Shown piece after piece: positions 6,153-6,274 of a stretch of 6,274 bases of DNA. The DNA is from JACRAR01 sp041665185. Lineage in GTDB: Bacteria; Pseudomonadota; Gammaproteobacteria; Burkholderiales; Rhodocyclaceae. Where the stretch lies: the NCBI GenBank assembly GCA_041665185.1, contig JBAYJH010000285.1:1-6274 (forward strand), given 5' to 3'. The notes under the pieces were generated by a model, which saw only the letters and a list, made by a program, of their open reading frames with translations, did no database searches and had not been told where the DNA came from. Each line of letters starts with the position of its first letter. Within the stretch, counting starts at the first letter, position 1. Made by a program: the position numbers and the translations under genes.

Positions 6153-6274
6153 GGGAGTGTCAGGATTTTTGTGTGTGAGGCGCTCAGAGACTTTTCCACG
6201 GCGCCGCCGCTGGCCCCTCTGAGGCCAGAGGCGAGCGGCGCGGTGGGAAAGTCGGTGTTCATATTACGCGACTC
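6153..6274. mobile_element. Putative insertion sequence end (IS256-like terminal repeat), runs off the window
   Basis: Immediately where TolC similarity ends, the + strand reads GGGAGTGTCAGGATTTTTGT and continues GTGTGAGG. This resembles the terminal inverted repeat of IS256-family elements, which often carry GTC-GGATTTTGTGT-like ends; that resemblance is from memory. The 122 bases to the window edge contain a long hairpin but no recognisable transposase. A short minus-strand frame from the ATG at 6262 (MNTDFPTAPLASG start) runs across the presumed junction and looks like chance coding. The other IS end, the transposase and any target duplication lie outside the window. Confidence 0.45.
6191..6251. 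repeat. Long imperfect hairpin inside the putative IS end
   Basis: CTTTTCCACGGCGCCGC (6191-6207) and GCGGCGCGGTGGGAAAG (6235-6251) are inverted copies matching at 15 of 17 positions, and one of the two mismatches is a U-G wobble in + strand RNA. An apical stem TGGCC (6211-6215) with GGCCA (6223-6227) closes the loop. Structures just inside IS ends can block read-through transcription or translation into the transposase; that function is inferred here. Confidence 0.6.

Noticed and set aside
6062..6262. 66-codon minus-strand frame starting with ATG at 6262
   Set aside because: It crosses the presumed IS/tolC junction out of frame with tolC and shows no family features.
1..6274. CRISPR array, tRNA or rRNA genes
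   Set aside because: No regularly spaced repeats and no tRNA- or rRNA-like segments were seen.

Overview
The window is G+C-rich DNA (well above 60% by eye) with tightly packed genes, most likely from a proteobacterium. The evidence is a TolC-type outer-membrane protein, a TIGR02444-family protein and strongly G/C-ending codons. The gene set recalls the carboxylase clusters that Rhodocyclales such as Thauera use for anaerobic phenol metabolism. That placement is an inference from gene content, not from any marker gene.

Bases 1-4974 hold six genes, all on the + strand, that look like one operon. They are the 3' end of a UbiD-family (de)carboxylase, a Tm-1-like/UPF0261 protein, a Nudix hydrolase, a CBS-CBS-ACT protein, a UbiX-type flavin prenyltransferase and a PPP-family metallophosphatase. 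Three junctions are ATGA stop/start overlaps (2276, 2839, 4234). One gap is 15 nt. The largest, 58 nt between the CBS and ubiX genes, carries a perfect 7-bp hairpin. A seventh + strand gene (TIGR02444 family, GTG start at 4981) lies 6 nt after the phosphatase stop and may be in the same transcript.

The functional core is clear. UbiX makes prenylated FMN, and UbiD-family enzymes need that cofactor for reversible decarboxylation of aromatic or unsaturated acids. The CBS-CBS-ACT protein resembles the CBS subunit of phenylphosphate synthase (PpsC) in anaerobic phenol degradation, and AcuB is an alternative match. Together with the Nudix hydrolase and a phosphatase this suggests an aromatic carboxylation or decarboxylation module with a nucleotide- or phosphate-linked step. 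The substrate cannot be read from this window. The UPF0261 gene between ubiD and the rest is the least explained member.

Bases 5491-5681 are non-coding and contain a 13-nt inverted repeat (12 of 13 matching) between convergent genes. From 5682 on the minus strand lies the C-terminal part of a TolC-family outer-membrane efflux protein. Its homology stops abruptly near 6152. The adjoining sequence looks like the end of an insertion sequence (possibly IS256-family) and contains a long imperfect hairpin, so the tolC-like gene is probably disrupted. The window ends inside that putative element.
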